Of a stretch of DNA of 64,000 bases, positions 17,756 through 35,144 are shown one piece after another. Position numbers and translations under genes: made by a program. The notes beneath the pieces are model-generated. The model did not search any database, was not told the origin of the DNA, and saw nothing but the letters and a program-made list of their open reading frames with translations. How positions within the stretch are numbered: position 1 is the first letter of the stretch; each line of letters begins with the position of its first letter. The stretch is from an uncultured Castellaniella sp. GTDB taxonomy: Bacteria; Pseudomonadota; Gammaproteobacteria; Burkholderiales; Burkholderiaceae_B. The stretch lies in assembly GCF_937988725.1 (NCBI RefSeq), contig NZ_CALKHS010000008.1, positions 186,001 through 250,000 on the forward strand, written 5' to 3'.

Positions 17756-18922
17756 ATGAAGATCATCGACATCCGCGAAAAGACCGTTCCCATCAGCTCC
17801 TCCATCCGCAACGCCTACATCGACTTCAGCAAGATGACGCTGAGCGTGGTGGCCGTCGTCACCGACGTCATCCGCGACGGCAAGCCGGTCGTGGGCTACG
17901 GCTTCAATTCCAACGGCCGCTACGGCCAGGGCGCCGTGATGCGCGAGCGCTTCATCCCGCGCGTGCTCGCCGCCGCGCCCGAATCCCTGATCGACGACGC
18001 CGGCACGAACCTCGATCCGCACAAGATCTGGAAAACGATGTTCACGAACGAAAAGCCTGGCGGCCACGGCGAGCGCTCGGTGGCGATCGGCACCATCGAC
18101 ATGGCGGTCTGGGACGCGGTGGCGAAAATCGAAGGCAAGCCGCTGTACCAACTGCTGGCGGACCGCTACGGCGACGGCGCGCCCAACCGCAAGATCTTCG
18201 TCTACGCGGCCGGCGGCTACTACTACCCCGGCCAGGACTACGGGAAGCTGCAGGACGAGATGCGCAGCTACATCGACCGCGGCTACACCGTGGTCAAGAA
18301 GAAGATCGGCGGCGCTTCGCTGGACGAGGACCTGCGCCGCATCGACGCCATCATGGAAGTCCTGCAGGACGGCCAGAAGCTGTGCGTGGACGCCAACGGC
18401 CGCTTCGATCTGGAAACCGCCATCGCCTACGCCAAGGCCCTGTCGCAGTACGACCTGTTCTGGTACGAAGAGCCGGGGGATCCGCTGGACTTCGAGCTCC
18501 AGGCGGCGCTGCGCAGTTTCTACAAGAATCCCATGGCCACCGGCGAGGACCTGTTCTCGATGCAGGACGCGCGCAACCTGATCCGCTACGGCGGCATGCG
18601 CCCCGACCGCGACTGGCTGCAGTTCGACTGCGCGCTCAGCTACGGCCTGGTCGAATACCTGCGCACGCTGGACATGCTGAAGGAACATGGCTGGTCGGCC
18701 AGCCGCTGCATCCCGCACGGCGGCCACCAGATGTCGCTGAACATCGCCGCCGGCCTGGGCCTGGGCGGCAACGAGTCCTACCCCGACCTGTTCCAGCCCT
18801 ATGGCGGCTTCCCCGACGGAGTGAAGGTCGAGAACGGCTTCGTGACGCTGCCCGAACTGCCCGGCATCGGCTTCGAGGGCAAGGCCGATCTGTACCGCGA
18901 ACTGCGGACCCTGCTGGACTGA
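17756..18922 (+). CDS. tarD: D-tartrate dehydratase (enolase superfamily)
   Basis: A 388-residue mandelate-racemase-type enolase superfamily enzyme that converts D-tartrate to oxaloacetate. The resemblance to the characterised Bradyrhizobium TarD is strong by recall: SSIRNAYIDFSKM, NSNGRYGQG, NEKPGGHGERSVA, the catalytic KKKIGG strand, metal ligands in VDANGR, WYEEPGDP and ATGEDLF, and the catalytic His in IPHGGHQMS. The start at 17756 gives family length; an in-frame ATG at 17717 is possible. It stands alone, divergent from a LysR gene, and ends in a strong hairpin terminator shared with rpoC. Confidence 0.92.
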   Translation: MKIIDIREKTVPISSSIRNAYIDFSKMTLSVVAVVTDVIRDGKPVVGYGFNSNGRYGQGAVMRERFIPRVLAAAPESLIDDAGTNLDPHKIWKTMFTNEKPGGHGERSVAIGTIDMAVWDAVAKIEGKPLYQLLADRYGDGAPNRKIFVYAAGGYYYPGQDYGKLQDEMRSYIDRGYTVVKKKIGGASLDEDLRRIDAIMEVLQDGQKLCVDANGRFDLETAIAYAKALSQYDLFWYEEPGDPLDFELQAALRSFYKNPMATGEDLFSMQDARNLIRYGGMRPDRDWLQFDCALSYGLVEYLRTLDMLKEHGWSASRCIPHGGHQMSLNIAAGLGLGGNESYPDLFQPYGGFPDGVKVENGFVTLPELPGIGFEGKADLYRELRTLLD

Positions 18923-18930
18923 TCTCTGGC

Positions 18931-18994
18931 CGGGCGCTCCGCGCCCGACGGCAATGAAAAAAGCCGCCCCGGACGAATCCGGGGCGGCTTTTCA
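18931..18994. terminator. Tandem hairpins, bidirectional terminator between tarD and rpoC
   Basis: Two hairpins lie between the convergent tarD and rpoC stops. The first is CGGGCGC/GCGCCCG (18931-18947, 3-base loop). The second has a perfect 13-bp stem (18961-18973 with 18978-18990) and a CGAA tetraloop, flanked by A-rich sequence at 18957-18962 and by TTTT at 18989-18992, so U-tracts form on both strands. It should terminate both tarD and the long rpoBC transcript. Confidence 0.9.
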
Positions 18995-19013
18995 GCACAC
19001 TGCGAACAACGGC

Positions 19014-27376
<8,363 letters not shown>

Positions 27377-27493
27377 GAGCACTCCGACTCGAGGGTTGCT
27401 TAGGCCGTTAACCACGGCCATGGTTTACGACTCCGGAAAACCCGGCTCTGGGCGACGCCGCGGGGGCATCGAACGCGGGTTTTCTGGAAACGC

Positions 27494-27526
27494 AAAAGCC
27501 CGGGAAGGCGTAATCGCTTCCCGGGC
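27494..27526 (-). terminator. Attenuator-like hairpin between rplL and rpoB
   Basis: A perfect 10-bp GC-rich stem (27498-27507 with 27517-27526) is followed on the minus strand by TTTT (27494-27497). It lies 16 bp beyond the rplL stop. In E. coli a partial terminator in the same interval keeps RNA polymerase subunits below ribosomal protein levels; the same role is likely here. Confidence 0.8.
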
Positions 27527-27541
27527 GCAGCGGACAGGGTC

Positions 27542-27922
27542 TTACTTCAGTTCGACCTTGGCGCCGGCTTCTTCCAGCTTCTTCTTGGCGTCTTCGGCAG
27601 CCGCCTTGTCCAAGCCTTCCTTGACGGGCTTCGGAGCGCCGTCAACCAGGTCCTTGGCTTCTTTCAGGCCCAGACCGGTGATTTCGCGAACAGCCTTGAT
27701 GACGCTGACCTTGTTGGCGCCGACTTCGGCCAGGACGACCGTGAATTCGGTCTGCTCTTCAGCAGCGGCGGCAGCGCCGCCGGCGGCCGGGGCAGCAGCC
27801 ACGGCGACAGCGGCCGCAGCGGCGGACACGCCGAATTTGTCTTCCATTTCTTTGATCAGCTCGGACAGTTCGAGCACGCTCATGGCGGCGATCGCGTCCA
27901 GGATTTCAGCTTTAGTTGCCAT
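27542..27922 (-). CDS. rplL: 50S ribosomal protein L7/L12
   Basis: A 126-residue ribosomal stalk protein that recruits translational GTPases. It has the N-terminal dimerisation domain (MATKAEILDAIAAMSVLELSELIKEMEDKFGV), an Ala/Gly-rich flexible hinge at about residues 34-57, and the C-terminal factor-binding domain with KTEF-like EQTEFTVVL, VIKAVREITGLGLKEAKDLVDGAP. It follows rplJ by 73 bp, as expected for the L10(L12) stalk complex. Length and composition are typical. Confidence 0.98.
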   Translation of the reverse strand: MATKAEILDAIAAMSVLELSELIKEMEDKFGVSAAAAAVAVAAAPAAGGAAAAAEEQTEFTVVLAEVGANKVSVIKAVREITGLGLKEAKDLVDGAPKPVKEGLDKAAAEDAKKKLEEAGAKVELK

Positions 27923-27995
27923 TTTTAGAACTCCAGATAATTAAATAAGCCAGGTTTGGTTGTCGCTGGTAACAGCGAAGCCCCACGCAGTCTGC

Positions 27996-28520
27996 TTACG
28001 CAGCCTGCTTTTGGTCGCGGATGGCCGCCAGGCCGCGCACGAACTTCGTGGGCACTTCGTTGAGCGTACGCACAAACTGAGCGATGGGCGCCTGCATGGT
28101 GCCCAGCAGCTTCGACAGCAATTCCTCGCGCGACGGCATCGTGGCCAAGGCCTTGACGCCATCCTGGTTCAACAGGCTGTTGGGCAAGGCCCCGCCGGTG
28201 ATGACCAGTTTGTCGTTGGTTTTCGCGAAATCGGACAGGACCTTGGCGGCCGCGACCGGGTCAGTGCTGATCCCGTAGATCAGCGGACCGGTCAGCTGTG
28301 CCGACAACCCGTCGAACGGGGTGCCGGACAGCGCGCGACGCACCAGCGTGTTTTTCAACACGCGCAGGTACACGCCCGATTCACGCGCAGTTTTGCGCAA
28401 TACGGTTACGGAGGCGACGTCCAGACCACGGTACTCGGCGACGATGATCGACTGGGCGCGGCTGACTTCAGCAGCGACTTCCTCGATGACCACAGCCTTT
28501 TCTTGGCGATTGAGACTCAT
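27996..28520 (-). CDS. rplJ: 50S ribosomal protein L10
   Basis: A 174-residue stalk base protein that anchors L7/L12 dimers to 23S rRNA and represses its own mRNA. It begins MSLNRQEKAVVIEEVAAEVSRAQS, the typical L10 start, and contains the conserved LRVLKNTLVRRAL motif near residue 52. The C-terminal helical spine (VPTKFVRGLAAIRDQKQ) binds L12. A 228-bp leader separates it from rplA, consistent with autogenous control by the L10-L12 complex. Confidence 0.98.
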   Translation of the reverse strand: MSLNRQEKAVVIEEVAAEVSRAQSIIVAEYRGLDVASVTVLRKTARESGVYLRVLKNTLVRRALSGTPFDGLSAQLTGPLIYGISTDPVAAAKVLSDFAKTNDKLVITGGALPNSLLNQDGVKALATMPSREELLSKLLGTMQAPIAQFVRTLNEVPTKFVRGLAAIRDQKQAA

Positions 28521-28748
28521 GGTTGAACACTCCTTCTAACGATGCCGGAGAAACCCCCGACATCAACCGAATGCGGCGCACCTGGTCGAGTTCATGAATG
28601 AATTCTTCCTGGGCGCCGTCTACGCTGGATCCGGTCGACTACCCGGGATTAAGCCCTTGATCCGATGATGTCTGGATCGAAGGCTCCAGCGGTCTTTGAC
28701 AGCAGCGCCCGATCAAGCGACCGGGCGCAGCCCAAAGTTCTGTGTGTC
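28521..28748 (-). promoter_or_regulatory. rplJ leader region (probable L10 autoregulatory leader)
   Basis: A 228-bp gap between the rplA stop and the rplJ start, much longer than the other gaps in this operon. It contains a hairpin GCGCCCG/CGGGCGC (28705-28711 with 28722-28728) about 20 bases after rplA, without a U-tract, and a purine-rich ribosome site close to rplJ. Position and length match the known L10 leader that binds the L10-L12 complex. The secondary structure was not computed. Confidence 0.5.
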
Positions 28749-29444
28749 TTAGGCGGCCAGCGAGGCCACTTCGACACGCGCCCCGCCACCCATGGTGGAG
28801 GACACGGCAACCTTGCGCAGATAGATGCCCTTGGCCGCCGTGGGGCGGGCCTTGTTCAGGGCATCGATCAGAGCGCCGAGATTGCTTTGCAGCTTTTCAA
28901 CGTCAAAGGACGCGCGGCCGATCGTGGCATGAATGATGCCGGCCTTGTCGGTGCGGTACTGCACCTGACCAGCCTTGGCATTCTTCACGGCGGTGGCGAC
29001 GTCGGGCGTGACGGTGCCGACCTTGGGGTTCGGCATCAGGCCGCGGGGACCCAGCACCTGACCCAGGGCGCCGACGACGCGCATGGTGTCGGGCGAGGCG
29101 ATGACGACGTCAAAGTCGATGTTGCCGGCCTTGATGCTGGCAGCCAGGTCGTCCAGGCCGACGATGTCGGCGCCGGCGGCCTTGGCGGCTTCGGCCTTCT
29201 CGCCCTGGGCGAACACGGCGACGCGAACGGACTTGCCCGTGCCGGCGGGCAGCACGACGGAACCGCGGACCAGTTGGTCGGATTTCTTCGGGTCGATGCC
29301 CAGCTGGACAGCCACGTCGATGGATTCATCGAACTTGGCGGTGGCGGTTTCCTTGACCAGGGTCAGGGCTTCGGCCACGGGGTACAGCTTGGTGCGGTCG
29401 ATCTTGGCAGCGATGGCTGCGGCGCGTTTGCTGAGCTTTGCCAT
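28749..29444 (-). CDS. rplA: 50S ribosomal protein L1
   Basis: A 231-residue protein of the L1 stalk, which binds 23S rRNA and E-site tRNA and can repress the L11 operon. Recognisable segments are MAKLSKRAAAIAAKID, PVAEALTLVKETA, the GTGKSVRVAVF strand, the PDTMRVVGALGQVLGPRGLMPNPK block near residue 120, and VSSTMGGGARVEV at the end. It follows rplK by 2 bp, so the two are cotranslated. Confidence 0.98.
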   Translation of the reverse strand: MAKLSKRAAAIAAKIDRTKLYPVAEALTLVKETATAKFDESIDVAVQLGIDPKKSDQLVRGSVVLPAGTGKSVRVAVFAQGEKAEAAKAAGADIVGLDDLAASIKAGNIDFDVVIASPDTMRVVGALGQVLGPRGLMPNPKVGTVTPDVATAVKNAKAGQVQYRTDKAGIIHATIGRASFDVEKLQSNLGALIDALNKARPTAAKGIYLRKVAVSSTMGGGARVEVASLAA

Positions 29445-29446
29445 GA

Positions 29447-29881
29447 TTACACCACCCCTTCCACGTCGATGCCCATGCTGCGGGCGCTACCGGCAATGGT
29501 CCGCACGGCGGCGTCCAGGTCGGCTGCCGTCAGATCCGGTTCCTTGGTCTTGGCGATCTCTTCCGCCTGGGCGCGGGTCAGCTTGCCGACCTTTTCGGAG
29601 TTCGGGCGAGCCGAAGCCTTCTGAATGCCGGCGGCCTTCTTGATCAGAATCGTGGCCGGCGGAGTCTTCATGATGAACGTGAAGCTCTTGTCGGCGAACG
29701 CGGTGATCACCACGGGGATCGGCAGACCGGGTTCCATGCCCTGGGTCTTGGCGTTGAACGCCTTGCAGAATTCCATGATGTTCAGGCCGCGCTGACCCAG
29801 CGCCGGACCGATCGGGGGAGAGGGATTGGCTTTACCAGCTGGCACTTGCAGCTTGATGAAGCCGACGATTTTCTTCGCCAT
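29447..29881 (-). CDS. rplK: 50S ribosomal protein L11
   Basis: A 144-residue protein of the GTPase-associated centre. The N-terminal domain has KLQVPAGKANPSPPIGPALGQRGLNIMEFCK, the proline-rich region that interacts with thiostrepton-type antibiotics and RelA, and the C-terminal 23S rRNA-binding domain ends GSARSMGIDVEG. It lies 92 bp after nusG and 2 bp before rplA. Confidence 0.98.
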   Translation of the reverse strand: MAKKIVGFIKLQVPAGKANPSPPIGPALGQRGLNIMEFCKAFNAKTQGMEPGLPIPVVITAFADKSFTFIMKTPPATILIKKAAGIQKASARPNSEKVGKLTRAQAEEIAKTKEPDLTAADLDAAVRTIAGSARSMGIDVEGVV

Positions 29882-29944
29882 GCGATGCTCCTGTCGGGTA
29901 CTTGCGCCTGCCTTCGAAAAGACGGGCTCCCCGAGTTAATGAAA

Positions 29945-29967
29945 GCCCCCACGCTGCGCCTGGGGGT
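29945..29967 (-). terminator. Weak hairpin between nusG and rplK
   Basis: CCCCCA (29946-29951) pairs with TGGGGG (29961-29966) just after the nusG stop on the minus strand, followed by a poor CTTTC run. It could be a partial terminator or attenuator separating secE-nusG from the ribosomal protein genes. The short stem and weak U-tract keep confidence low. Confidence 0.35.
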
Positions 29968-29973
29968 AAGAAA

Positions 29974-30507
29974 TCAGACCTTTTCGACCTGACTGAAATC
30001 CAGCTCGACCGGCGTGGCGCGACCGAAGATCGTGACCGACACGCGGACCTTGCTTTTTTCGTAGTTGACTTCTTCGACACTGCCGTTGAAGTCGGCAAAC
30101 GGGCCTTCCTTGACGCGGACGGTTTCGCCCACCTCGAAGAGAACCTTGGGACGCGGCTTTTCCACGCCCTCTTCCATTTGCGACAAAATCTTCTCGACCT
30201 CGCGTTCGGAGATCGGCGCCGGGCGATTGCCCGAGCCGCCCAGGAACCCGGTGACACGATTGGTGCTCTTGACCAGGTGCCAGGTTTCGTCGGTCAGATC
30301 CATTTCGACCAGCACGTAGCCCGGGAAGATCCGACGTTCGGTGATGGACTTGCGGCCATCCTTGATTTCGACGACTTCTTCCGAAGGAACCAGGATACGG
30401 CCAAAGGCATCCTGCAGCCCGGCGCGATCAATGCGTTCAACCAGGGCCTTATGGACGCTTTTTTCCATGCCAGAATAGACATGGACGACATACCAGCGTT
30501 TGCTCAT
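29974..30507 (-). CDS. nusG: Transcription termination/antitermination factor NusG
   Basis: A 177-residue NusG. The NGN domain starts KRWYVVHVYSGMEKSVHKAL and contains FPGYVLVEMDL; the C-terminal KOW domain has GETVRVKEGPFADFNGSVEEVNYEKSKVRV. It increases elongation by contacting the beta' clamp, and its KOW domain links RNA polymerase to ribosomal S10 or Rho. It follows secE by 14 bp, the standard pair in bacteria. Confidence 0.98.
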   Translation of the reverse strand: MSKRWYVVHVYSGMEKSVHKALVERIDRAGLQDAFGRILVPSEEVVEIKDGRKSITERRIFPGYVLVEMDLTDETWHLVKSTNRVTGFLGGSGNRPAPISEREVEKILSQMEEGVEKPRPKVLFEVGETVRVKEGPFADFNGSVEEVNYEKSKVRVSVTIFGRATPVELDFSQVEKV

Positions 30508-30521
30508 GCGGAAATTTTTCC

Positions 30522-30902
30522 TTAGTTCCAGCCCAGCAGCAGACCATAGATGATCCAGCCCAGGAGCTTGTCAGCCACCCACAGCAGGACCCCCATGGCA
30601 ACCACAAAGGCGAACACAATCGCTGTCATGCGCGTGGTTTCCTGGCGCGAAGGCCAGACGACACGGCGGGTTTCGTTGTAGGACTCGCGGCCGAAGGCCA
30701 GGGTGCGACGTCCGGTATCGCTGAACACGACGATCACGGCGGCCACGACCAGGCCCGCGATGAAAGCGCCGATGCGCACGTAAGTCGGCTGATCGACCAG
30801 AACCGAATACGCCACGATTCCCGCCGCAATGACAAGCACAGCCAGACCGAGCTTGATCCGATCGGCGGTTCGATTGACTGTTTCTACGTTCTGTTGCGAC
30901 AT
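30522..30902 (-). CDS. secE: Preprotein translocase subunit SecE
   Basis: A 126-residue subunit of the SecYEG channel. Three hydrophobic helices are visible: LGLAVLVIAAGIVAYSV, IGAFIAGLVVAAVIVVF and the conserved C-terminal one after the hallmark RRVVWPSRQETTRMTAIVFAFVVAM. This three-helix layout matches enteric and betaproteobacterial SecE. The gene starts about 40 bp after tRNA-Trp with no terminator between, so the tRNA and secE are probably in one transcript. Confidence 0.97.
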   Translation of the reverse strand: MSQQNVETVNRTADRIKLGLAVLVIAAGIVAYSVLVDQPTYVRIGAFIAGLVVAAVIVVFSDTGRRTLAFGRESYNETRRVVWPSRQETTRMTAIVFAFVVAMGVLLWVADKLLGWIIYGLLLGWN

Positions 30903-30942
30903 AATCGGGCGGTTGACACCGCAATGGCGGCGAAGTGATCGG

Positions 30943-31018
30943 TGGCAGGGGCAGAAGGAATCGAACCCTCAACCTTCGGTTTTGGAGACCGACGCTCTGC
31001 CAATTGAGCTATACCCCT
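30943..31018 (-). tRNA. tRNA-Trp (CCA)
   Basis: A 76-nt cloverleaf read on the minus strand. The acceptor AGGGGTA pairs with TGCCCCT, the T-arm is GGTTCGATTCC, the anticodon loop is CTCCAAA giving anticodon CCA, and the 3' CCA is encoded. It lies between the tuf terminator and secE, a conserved arrangement. Confidence 0.96.
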
Positions 31019-31024
31019 AGACCT

Positions 31025-31059
31025 AAAAACGATGGTGCGTTGCCGCACCGTCGTTTTTT
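31025..31059 (-). terminator. Rho-independent terminator of tuf
   Basis: On the minus strand, a 14-bp stem with one G-U pair (CGACGGTGCG with CGCACCATCG plus flanking A/T pairs) closes a short loop and is followed by a TTTTT run (31025-31029). It lies between the tuf stop at 31100 and tRNA-Trp. Confidence 0.88.
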
Positions 31060-31099
31060 AAAACGTGGCGGGCGGCCAGCCCACCATTGTACATCAGTT

Positions 31100-32290
<1,191 letters not shown>

Positions 32291-32332
32291 GGCTGACTCC
32301 TGATATGGAATGAGAGCTGGTCTAAAAATCTG

Positions 32333-32407
<75 letters not shown>

Positions 32408-32441
32408 GGTATTCGAATTGATACCGTCAGCAAATACCCGC

Positions 32442-32515
32442 TGGAGCGGGTGAAGGGAATCGAACCCTCGTCGTAAGCTTGGAAGGCTTCTGCTCTACCA
32501 TTGAGCTACACCCGC
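32442..32515 (-). tRNA. tRNA-Gly (TCC)
   Basis: A 74-nt cloverleaf on the minus strand. The acceptor GCGGGTG pairs with CACCCGC, the anticodon loop is CTTCCAA with anticodon TCC, the T-arm contains GGTTCGATTCC, and the CCA end is encoded. Confidence 0.96.
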
Positions 32516-32568
32516 GATTCGGTTTCCCTGCTGACTTTGTCTTCTGTTTTGGCAGAAAACAGGCCGCT

Positions 32569-32655
32569 TGGTGGTGGGGGTTGGATTCGAACCAACGTAG
32601 GCGCAAGGCCAACAGATTTACAGTCTGCCCCCTTTAACCACTCGGGCACCCCACC
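32569..32655 (-). tRNA. tRNA-Tyr (GTA)
   Basis: An 87-nt class II tRNA on the minus strand with the long variable arm expected for Tyr. The acceptor GGTGGGG pairs with CCCCACC, the anticodon loop is CTGTAAA with anticodon GTA, the T-arm is GGTTCGAATCC, and CCA is encoded. It heads the Tyr-Gly-Thr-tuf cluster. Confidence 0.96.
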
Positions 32656-32694
32656 GAAGCGAATCACGGATTATGAAGATATTCCGAAAGCTTG

Positions 32695-33636
32695 TCAAGC
32701 GCCCTGGTCTTGCGCGGCCAGGACCCGGCCCAGCCCCTGGCGCTCCAGCAGAGCATCCAGATGCGTCCAGTCCGAAAAGTCGATCACCAGCTGGCCGCCC
32801 TTCCGGGCGCCGGTCTTGATCCGCACGCGCGTCGCAAGGTGATCCGACAGGGCTTTTTCCAGCCGGCCCAGATCGCCCGCGCCGGTTTTGGGATCGGCCC
32901 GAGCCACCCGCCCCGACGGCGTCATGACCGCCTGGTCTTCCTCGCGCAGGGCGCGGGCGACGCGTTTTTCGGTTTCACGCACCGACAGGCGGCGGGCGAC
33001 GACCTCGTGGGCCAGCAGGATCTGGCGGGCGGCGTCGGTCGCGAGCAAGGCGCGGGCGTGCCCCATGTCGATGTCCCCTGCCAGCAGCATGGTCTGCACC
33101 GGTTCCGCCAGATTCAACAGTCGCAGCAGGTTGCTGGTCGCCGACCGGGAACGGCCGATCGCAGTGGCGGCCTGTTCGTGCGTCAGGCCGAATTCGTCCA
33201 GCAGGCGACGCACGCCATGGGCCTCTTCCAGGGGATTGAGGTCTTCGCGCTGAATGTTCTCGATCAGGGCCATCGCGGCGGCGTTCTCGTCGGCCACCTG
33301 GCGCACCAGCACGGGCACTTCGGTCAGGCCGGCGATCTGGGCCGCGCGGAACCGGCGTTCGCCGGCGATGATCTCGTACTGGCCGGCGCCCGAATCCAGC
33401 GGCCGCACCAGGATCGGCTGCATGATGCCTTGGGCGCGGATCGAATCGGCCAGGTCGTTGAGCGCGCCTTCGTCCATCCGGGTGCGCGGCTGATAGCGGC
33501 CGGCCTGCAGGACGGCCACCGGCAATTGATGAGGCGCATCGGATGCGGGGGCGCTGCCCACCGCGTCCAGCGCGCCGCGATCCGCCCCCAGCAGGGCGTC
33601 CAGGCCGCGGCCCAGTCCTTTTTTTCGAGTTGCCAT
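32695..33636 (-). CDS. parB: Chromosome-partitioning protein ParB
   Basis: A 313-residue CTP-dependent DNA clamp that loads at parS and spreads along the origin region. It opens with KKGLGRGLDALLG, the ParA-interacting N-terminus. The N-terminal domain has YQPRTRMDEGALNDLADSI and the CTP-binding GERRFRAA. IENIQREDLNPLEEA is followed by the helix-turn-helix HEQAATAIGRSRSATSNLLRLLNL. The C-terminal dimerisation domain is at the end. It is the last gene of the mnmG-rsmG-parA-parB operon; its parS targets are probably the four sites at 37116-37275. Confidence 0.97.
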   Translation of the reverse strand: MATRKKGLGRGLDALLGADRGALDAVGSAPASDAPHQLPVAVLQAGRYQPRTRMDEGALNDLADSIRAQGIMQPILVRPLDSGAGQYEIIAGERRFRAAQIAGLTEVPVLVRQVADENAAAMALIENIQREDLNPLEEAHGVRRLLDEFGLTHEQAATAIGRSRSATSNLLRLLNLAEPVQTMLLAGDIDMGHARALLATDAARQILLAHEVVARRLSVRETEKRVARALREEDQAVMTPSGRVARADPKTGAGDLGRLEKALSDHLATRVRIKTGARKGGQLVIDFSDWTHLDALLERQGLGRVLAAQDQGA

Positions 33637-33667
33637 CGGATAAGTCCTTGTCAGTGTGGGGGCCGGT

Positions 33668-34480
33668 TCAGGCGGCGCGGCGGCGGATCCGTCCGCCCAC
33701 GCGGCGGATCAGTTCTTCGCCGAAGGCGAGATAAGCCTTGGCCCCGCGTGAGGATTTGTCGTAGATCACCCCCGGCATGCCGTGACTGGGGGCTTCGGCC
33801 AGGCGGACATTGCGCGGAACGACGGATCTGAAGACCTTGTCCCCGAAGTGCGATTCCAGCTGTTCCGAAACCTGCTGCTGCAGGGTGACCCGGGTGTCGA
33901 ACATGACGCGCAGCAGCCCGATCAGTTCCAGCCCGGGGTTCAGGTTGCGATAGACGCGTTTGATGGTGTTGACCAGGTCGGACAGCCCTTCCAGGGCGAA
34001 ATATTCGCACTGCATGGGAATGATCACGCCATGGGCGCCCGACAGGCCGTTGAGCGTCAGCAGGGACAGCGTCGGCGGGCAGTCGATCAGGATGAAATCG
34101 TAGTCGGGGGCGATCTGGTCCAGCGCTTTCTTCAACTGGGTTTCACGGTTTTCCATGCCGACCAGATCGATTTCCGCCCCGGACAGTTCCCGGTTGGACG
34201 GCAGCACGTCGTAGTTGCCGGATTCCGAACGGATCCGCGCATCCGCCACCCGGGCTTCGCCGATCAGCACCTGGTACAGATTGACGGCGGCGCCGTTCTT
34301 GTCGATGCCGCTGCCCATGGTGGCGTTGCCCTGCGGATCCAGGTCCACCAGCAGGACACGCTGCCCATGCAGCGCCAGGGCGGCGGCCAGATTGATGGCC
34401 GTGGTGGTCTTGCCCACCCCGCCCTTCTGGTTGGCGATGCAGAACACACGGGCTTCGGGTTTCGGGCTATCGGCTGTCAT
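33668..34480 (-). CDS. parA: Chromosome-partitioning ATPase ParA (Soj)
   Basis: A 270-residue deviant Walker ATPase. The P-loop KGGVGKTT is at residues 19-26 with the signature lysine, followed by LLVDLDPQGNATMGSG and the Walker B-type IDCPPTLSLLTLN. It forms gradients on the nucleoid that move ParB-parS complexes. Its start overlaps the rsmG stop by 14 bp and parB begins 31 bp downstream. Sequence and placement indicate the chromosomal, not plasmid, type. Confidence 0.97.
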   Translation of the reverse strand: MTADSPKPEARVFCIANQKGGVGKTTTAINLAAALALHGQRVLLVDLDPQGNATMGSGIDKNGAAVNLYQVLIGEARVADARIRSESGNYDVLPSNRELSGAEIDLVGMENRETQLKKALDQIAPDYDFILIDCPPTLSLLTLNGLSGAHGVIIPMQCEYFALEGLSDLVNTIKRVYRNLNPGLELIGLLRVMFDTRVTLQQQVSEQLESHFGDKVFRSVVPRNVRLAEAPSHGMPGVIYDKSSRGAKAYLAFGEELIRRVGGRIRRRAA

Positions 34481-35144
34481 GGGGTTCCTTCAATCCGAGT
34501 TCCAACAGGCAACGCTGCGCATCCATGTCCGGAACACGCAGCACCGTCCGAGACTTCACTGTCCAGTCGGTCGCTGATTCCAGCGCCTGACATTCGTCAT
34601 GCGGATACTGGCCCTTCATGGCCAGCATCACGCCATCGGACGATCGATGATGTCCGGCGACCCGGACGAAATCGCTGAGCGAGGCGAATGCGCGGGAAAT
34701 CACCACGTCCGCACGCAGGCTGTCCAGGGCCTCGATCCGGCCATGGACAGCCTGAACGTTCTTCAGTCCCAGCACCCCGGCCGCCTGGCGGACGAAGGCC
34801 GTCTTCTTGCCCACGGCGTCCACGCAGAAGATGGTCCAGTCCGGCTGGCAAATCCCCAGAATGATACCCGGTAAACCCGCGCCGGACCCCATGTCCGCGA
34901 TCCGGGTGTCCCGCCCGGCCCGGATGCCACGCACCGCCGGCACGACGGCCAAGCTATCGAAGACGTGCTGCACCAGCATGTCGGCGGGATCGCGCACGGC
35001 CGTCAGGTTGTAGGCCCTGTTCCAGTGATGCAATTGCTGCAGATAGGCCAGCAGCTGATCCGCCCGGCCCAGGTCCTGCGCCATTCCCAGCGACTGCAGG
35101 GCGGCGTCCAGCGGCTCGCGGAACGGCGAAAGATCCTGGCTCAT
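34467..35144 (-). CDS. rsmG: 16S rRNA (guanine527-N7)-methyltransferase RsmG (GidB)
   Basis: A 225-residue methyltransferase that modifies G527 in the 530 loop of 16S rRNA; its loss gives low-level streptomycin resistance in several bacteria. The SAM motif is IADMGSGAGLPGIILGI near residue 80, preceded by NRAYNLTAVRDP and HVFDSLAV, and followed by VISRAFASLSDF. The start at 35144 overlaps the mnmG stop (ATGA), as in many genomes; the long in-frame upstream extension is a shadow of mnmG. Confidence 0.97.
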   Translation of the reverse strand: MSQDLSPFREPLDAALQSLGMAQDLGRADQLLAYLQQLHHWNRAYNLTAVRDPADMLVQHVFDSLAVVPAVRGIRAGRDTRIADMGSGAGLPGIILGICQPDWTIFCVDAVGKKTAFVRQAAGVLGLKNVQAVHGRIEALDSLRADVVISRAFASLSDFVRVAGHHRSSDGVMLAMKGQYPHDECQALESATDWTVKSRTVLRVPDMDAQRCLLELGLKEPHDSR

